A DNA stretch of 17,932 bases from Mycoplasmatota bacterium (GTDB lineage Bacteria; Bacillota_I; Bacilli_A; Izemoplasmatales; Izemoplasmataceae). Each line of letters begins with the position of its first letter. Position 1 is the stretch's first letter. A program made the position numbers and the translations under genes. The notes below the pieces were generated by a model. The model worked only from the letters and a program-made list of their open reading frames with translations, was not told where the DNA came from and ran no database searches. The stretch spans positions 1 through 17,932 of the forward strand of contig DAOWHG010000050.1 of the NCBI GenBank assembly GCA_030641535.1. The letters are read 5' to 3'. Shown here in pieces: positions 14,434 to 17,932 of the stretch.

Positions 14434-16257
14434 ATGGAAAGAAAAAATATAATAAATGTTGCAGTTATTGCTCATGTAGATGCTGGTAAATCAACTCTAG
14501 TAGATGCATTGCTTGCTCAAAGTGGAGTTTTTCATGAAAATGAAGTAGTTGTTGAACAAGTAATGGATAGTAATGATTTAGAGCGTGAGAGAGGAATAAC
14601 TATTTATTCTAAAAACTGTGCAATAGAACATAACAAAACAAAAATTAATATTGTTGACACTCCAGGTCATGCTGACTTTTCAAGTGAAGTTGAAAGAATA
14701 ATGAAAACTGTTGATACAGTTATATTATTAGTAGATTCAAGTGAAGGGCCAATGCCTCAAACTAGAGTCGTTTTACAAAAATCATTAGAGCAAGGGTTAA
14801 GACCAATTCTTTTTATTAATAAAATTGATAAAAAAGATGAAAGAGCAGAAGAAGTTGTTGATATGAGTTTTGACTTGTTTGCAGAACTTGGAGCAACTGA
14901 TGAACAATTAGATTTCCCAATTATTTACGGAATTGCAAAACAAGGAATAGCACTAAATGAAATGGATGATGAAAGAATTGATTTAGAACCACTCTTTGAT
15001 CTATTACTTAAACATGTTGAACCTTATCCTGATACAAGAAATGAACCTCTTCAGCTTCAAGTTTCTACATTAGGTTACGATGATTATTTAGGTAGACTTG
15101 GTACTGGTAGAGTTACTAGAGGTACAATTAAAACAGGTATGGAAGTTTCAATTAGTAAAAGAGATGGAATGGTAATAAATACTAAAATATCAAAGTTATA
15201 CGTAAATGAAGGATTATCAAGAGTTGAAAAAGCAGAAGCATATTCGGGAGATATTGTTACATTTACTGGAATACCTACAATCTCAATTGGTGAAACTGTG
15301 TGTGAAAGAGGACATATCGACCCTATGGAAATGATTGAAATTGAAAAACCCACTTTATCAATGAATTTTCTTGTGAATTCTTCACCTTTTGTAGGACAAA
15401 GTGGAAAATTAGTTACTACAAGACAAATTAGAGCAAGACTAAAAAAGGAATTAGAAACTAATATTGGATTAGAAGTAATTGAATTAGATAATATAGAAGG
15501 ATATAAAGTAAAGGGAAGAGGAGAACTTCACCTTTCTATTTTATTAGAAAAAATGAGAAGAGAAGGATTTGAATTAAGTGTTTCAAAACCTGAAGTATTG
15601 TATAGAGAAATAGATGGAGTTAAATACGAACCTTTTGAAAAAGTAAATATTTCTTTACCTGATCAATTTGCGGGCACTATTATATCTCAAATTAATCAAA
15701 GACAAGGTAAAATTCAAAATATGTCAAGCGAAAACGGCTATACTGTAATTGAGTATCTTGTCCCTTCAAGAGGGCTAATTGGATATAGAAGTGAATTTAT
15801 TAATTCTACTAAAGGTAGGGGAACATTAGATAAATCATATAGTGATTATTATCCTTATGCAGGGGAAATTATTAATCATAGAAATGGTGTATTTATATCT
15901 AAAGAAAAAGGGAAAACAATGGCATATTCTCTCTTTCATTTAAGTGAAAGAGGAAAAATGTTTGTCGAACCAGCTACTGAAGTTTATGCAGGAATGATTG
16001 TTGGACTTAATTCAAGAAAAAACGACTTAGTAGTAAATCCTTGTAAAAACAAACAGTTAACAAATGTTCGTGCTAGTGGAACAGACGAAGCTGTAAGATT
16101 ATTGGATCCTCGCAGATTTACCTTGGAAGAAGCATTAGAATTTATTGCAGATGATGAATTAGTAGAAGTAACACCTGCAGCTATTAGAATTCGTAAGAAA
16201 TTACTTGATGAAAAAGACCGTAAAAGAGCAAAAAAAGAATTGTTGTACAAAGAGTAA
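14434..16257 (+). CDS. typA: Translational GTPase TypA/BipA
   Basis: A 607-residue ribosome-associated GTPase of the TypA/BipA family, which assists ribosome assembly and stress or cold adaptation. The G domain has AHVDAGKST at 13-21, RGITI at 53-57, DTPGHADF starting at 75 (the catalytic His79 is intact, unlike in the EF-G-like protein at 2220) and NKID at 129-132. Domains II, III and V follow, and the TypA-specific C-terminal domain shows VPSRGLIGYRSEF, the STKGRG segment, and the tail VRASGTDEAVRLLDPRRFTLEEALEFIADDELVEVTP. Length is normal (about 607-615). GGAGG at 14420-14424 lies 9 nt before the ATG. The gene has its own promoter and terminator. Confidence 0.97.
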   Translation: MERKNIINVAVIAHVDAGKSTLVDALLAQSGVFHENEVVVEQVMDSNDLERERGITIYSKNCAIEHNKTKINIVDTPGHADFSSEVERIMKTVDTVILLVDSSEGPMPQTRVVLQKSLEQGLRPILFINKIDKKDERAEEVVDMSFDLFAELGATDEQLDFPIIYGIAKQGIALNEMDDERIDLEPLFDLLLKHVEPYPDTRNEPLQLQVSTLGYDDYLGRLGTGRVTRGTIKTGMEVSISKRDGMVINTKISKLYVNEGLSRVEKAEAYSGDIVTFTGIPTISIGETVCERGHIDPMEMIEIEKPTLSMNFLVNSSPFVGQSGKLVTTRQIRARLKKELETNIGLEVIELDNIEGYKVKGRGELHLSILLEKMRREGFELSVSKPEVLYREIDGVKYEPFEKVNISLPDQFAGTIISQINQRQGKIQNMSSENGYTVIEYLVPSRGLIGYRSEFINSTKGRGTLDKSYSDYYPYAGEIINHRNGVFISKEKGKTMAYSLFHLSERGKMFVEPATEVYAGMIVGLNSRKNDLVVNPCKNKQLTNVRASGTDEAVRLLDPRRFTLEEALEFIADDELVEVTPAAIRIRKKLLDEKDRKRAKKELLYKE

Positions 16258-16287
16258 TTGATTGAATTACTCATAAAGAAAATTTAA

Positions 16288-16320
16288 AAAAAACCATTCA
16301 TAAATTATGAATGGTTTTTT
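16288..16320 (+). terminator. Intrinsic terminator of typA
   Basis: AAAAAACCATTCAT (16288-16301) pairs perfectly with ATGAATGGTTTTTT (16307-16320) around a 5-nt loop. Confidence 0.9.
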
Positions 16321-16481
16321 AGTATTAAATCTTCTTTATTGTTAAGTAAATTTGAAGTAAGAATGAATTCATCTGAACTATCAATACCTTCAACGAAAAT
16401 TAACGTAATTAGTACAGCTAGACCTATAAATATGAATGAAAGAATATCATTATTCCATTTACTATTTGTAATATCGTTCAT
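16305..16481 (-). CDS. Possible 58-residue single-span membrane protein
   Basis: In the 283-base gap between typA and the small lipoprotein gene, the minus strand carries an ATG-to-TAA frame of 58 codons. It starts MNDITNSKWNNDILSF and has one hydrophobic stretch (about 13-31, ILSFIFIGLAVLITLIFVEGI) and a polar tail. Its stop codon lies inside the typA terminator hairpin. No Shine-Dalgarno site precedes the ATG and no clear promoter is seen, so it may be a chance frame in AT-rich DNA. The membrane segment in so short a frame is the only positive sign. I do not recognise a family. Confidence 0.27.
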   Translation of the reverse strand: MNDITNSKWNNDILSFIFIGLAVLITLIFVEGIDSSDEFILTSNLLNNKEDLILKNHS

Positions 16482-16540
16482 TAAAAGGTAAAATTAAGTT
16501 AGATTGAATCAAATATATAAATAAAAACTAGGAGGTTGAA

Positions 16541-16843
16541 ATGAAAAAATTATTGATTATTTTTGGATTAACTTTGATGTTAACAGCATGTGGTAACACT
16601 CCAGAAGAAGAGCAAATACCCGATGATGCTACAGTAGCAGTATGTCCTCAAGGAGACACATTTAAGTACATTTACAAGGATGACGAAGTGTATGAATTCT
16701 ATTCAAATGATGTATTGCAAAGTGATGATATGTTGGCGATTGTTCAAACTGCCGTAGATTCAGCAGGTACTGCAAGAGATTATTTAGACGGTGCTTTCCA
16801 AGCAGGTGTTTGTACATTTACAGATTATGAACCAAGTGATTAA
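16541..16843 (+). CDS. Small lipoprotein of unknown function
   Basis: A 100-residue protein with a clear lipoprotein signal: MKK, a hydrophobic core and lipobox LTAC with Cys17. The mature part (about 83 residues) is acidic, beginning GNTPEEEQIPDD. It holds two further cysteines, Cys35 (VAVCPQGD) and Cys91 (AGVCTFTD), well placed to form a disulfide outside the membrane. I do not recognise the family and assign no function. AGGAGG at 16530-16535 lies 5 nt before the ATG. A weak promoter (TTAAGT at 16494-16499, 16-nt spacer, TATAAA at 16516-16521) could drive it with a very short leader. The gene has its own terminator and is monocistronic. Confidence 0.8.
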   Translation: MKKLLIIFGLTLMLTACGNTPEEEQIPDDATVAVCPQGDTFKYIYKDDEVYEFYSNDVLQSDDMLAIVQTAVDSAGTARDYLDGAFQAGVCTFTDYEPSD

Positions 16844-16859
16844 TTAGAAATTAATATAT

Positions 16860-16896
16860 AAAAGCCAGAGAGGACACTGTTCTCTCTGGCTTTTTT
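16860..16896. terminator. Bidirectional terminator between the small lipoprotein and glnA
   Basis: AAAAGCCAGAGAG (16860-16872) pairs perfectly with CTCTCTGGCTTTT (16882-16894), with further pairing in the loop, and T runs on both strands. Confidence 0.9.
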
Positions 16897-16923
16897 AATG
16901 CAACATTATATCTGAGTTTCTAA

Positions 16924-17932
16924 TTACAAATCATAGTATAATTCAAATTCAATTGGATGAGGCATTCTGTTAACTAAGTAATGATCTTTTTTGATTTTCT
17001 TAATATGATTTATAATTGAATTTTCTGTGAATACTCCACCTGCTAATAAGAATTTATAGTCTTTCTCAAGTGCATGAGCTGCTTCTAATAAATTTGAAGG
17101 TAAACTTTTCACATTCTTTTGCTCTTTTCTTGTTAAGTTATATAAATTAATATCGTATGGTCCAAATCCTTTTTTACTTGGATCTATTTTATTAATGATT
17201 CCATCAAATGCTGCCATCATTATTGCAGAATATGCTAAATAAGGATTACATGTAGCATCAGGACTTCTTAATTCAAATCGTTTTTCATCAGGTGTAATTG
17301 CATAACCAGGAATTCTAATAACTGCACTTCTATTTCCTGTTGCATAGCCTATTGTAACTGGAGCTTCGTAACCTGGAATAAGTCTTTTATATGAATTAGT
17401 AGATGGGTTAGTAATAGCAGTTAAAGCTCTTGCGTGTGATAAAATTCCACCGATTGCATATAGAGCTAATTTTGATAAACCAGCGTAGCCATCTTTATCA
17501 GCCATTATGAATTCTCCATTTTTCATCAGCTGAATATGAACATGCAATCCACTACCTGCTTCATCAACAAAAGGTTTTGGCATAAACGTAACTGTTTTTC
17601 TTAATTTAACTGCTGTTAAATTAAGTAGATTTTTAAGTTTCAATGTGCGGTCTCCCATTTCCTTGATACCTGCAAAATCAACTTCAATTTCGACTTGCCC
17701 TGGTCCACCATTTTCACTGTGATGATATTTAATTGGAATATTAATTTTTTCTGCTTCCAAAGCAGCTTCAGTTCTAAATTCATAACTTGTATCAAATGGA
17801 GAGTCTAAATGGTATCCACCATGATGAGCGACTTTTAATCCGATATTCTGTTTTGAATCATCACCCATATTCCAGTTGGCTTGTTCAGAATTAAGCTTTA
17901 CTTCCATGTGTTGATTTGTATTTTTAAATGAG
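16924..17932 (-). CDS. glnA: Glutamine synthetase type I, 5' truncated by window edge
   Basis: This is the C-terminal part of glutamine synthetase, which makes glutamine from glutamate, ammonia and ATP. The frame stays open through the right edge: the codons before the Met at 17907 (...SFKNTNQH) are coding, so that Met is internal and the N-terminal beta-grasp domain is missing. Counting from that Met, the catalytic domain shows HHSENGGPGQVEIE, KTVTFMPKPF, GSGLHVHIQ, NPSTNSYKRLIPGYEAPV, NRSAVIRIP and FELRSPD, all expected active-site motifs. The C-terminal part (NLYNL with Tyr256, LLAGGVFTENSI, and the end MPHPIEFELYY) resembles the GSI-beta subgroup of E. coli more than B. subtilis GlnA. Tyr256 aligns with the adenylylated Tyr of E. 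coli. The regulator and promoter lie outside the window. Confidence 0.95.
   Translation of the reverse strand, partial: SFKNTNQHMEVKLNSEQANWNMGDDSKQNIGLKVAHHGGYHLDSPFDTSYEFRTEAALEAEKINIPIKYHHSENGGPGQVEIEVDFAGIKEMGDRTLKLKNLLNLTAVKLRKTVTFMPKPFVDEAGSGLHVHIQLMKNGEFIMADKDGYAGLSKLALYAIGGILSHARALTAITNPSTNSYKRLIPGYEAPVTIGYATGNRSAVIRIPGYAITPDEKRFELRSPDATCNPYLAYSAIMMAAFDGIINKIDPSKKGFGPYDINLYNLTRKEQKNVKSLPSNLLEAAHALEKDYKFLLAGGVFTENSIINHIKKIKKDHYLVNRMPHPIEFELYYDL

Noticed and set aside
1..17932. Mycoplasma-type genetic code (TGA = Trp)
   Set aside because: The tryptophans examined are TGG, no gene needs TGA read-through, and the TetR gene ends naturally at TGA.

Overview
The window comes from a low-G+C bacterium, about one third G+C or less by eye. 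AGGAGG-type ribosome binding sites, extended -10 promoters (TGnTATAAT), T-tailed hairpin terminators and mostly TAA stops suggest a Firmicutes or Tenericutes relative. All tryptophans I checked are TGG, and one gene ends in TGA, so the Mycoplasma code (TGA = Trp) is unlikely. A wall-poor Acholeplasma/Izemoplasma-like lineage would fit the gene set, but this is inference; no rRNA or diagnostic marker is present.

Layout. (1) 1-1940: the C-terminal part of a PAS-PAS-PAS-GGDEF-HD-GYP cyclic-di-GMP protein, cut by the left edge, then a terminator. (2) 2220-4301: a divergent EF-G-like GTPase, separated by a bidirectional terminator from a convergent TSUP (TauE/SafE) permease at 4358-5122. (3) 5252-6055: a SnoaL/ester-cyclase-like protein and MscL, divergent from the permease. 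(4) 6258-9668: an operon with a near-consensus promoter, a candidate operator palindrome, an RND/MMPL exporter encoded as two overlapping genes, and a TetR regulator. (5) 9824-12114: a GNAT-like protein of the YghO/bacterial ceramide-synthase-like type, overlapping by one base a DUF819 membrane protein. (6) 12169-14166 on the minus strand: a lipoprotein 5'-nucleotidase with two Ig-like N-terminal domains. (7) 14434-16257: TypA/BipA. (8) 16541-16843: a small lipoprotein. (9) 16924-17932 on the minus strand: the C-terminal three quarters of a type I glutamine synthetase, cut by the right edge.

How the genes fit together. Most transcription units are one to three genes long and end in clear intrinsic terminators. 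The clearest functional unit is the RND-RND-TetR operon, probably an autoregulated efflux or lipid-export system. Its transporter is split in the TM4-TM5 loop, with a good internal Shine-Dalgarno site and an 8-base overlap. The GNAT/DUF819 pair is a second translationally coupled unit of unknown role. I see no CRISPR array, insertion sequence, phage gene, tRNA or rRNA. Most of the window is ordinary chromosomal gene content; the split exporter with its palindrome, the degenerate EF-G paralogue and the GNAT/DUF819 pair deserve the closest look.
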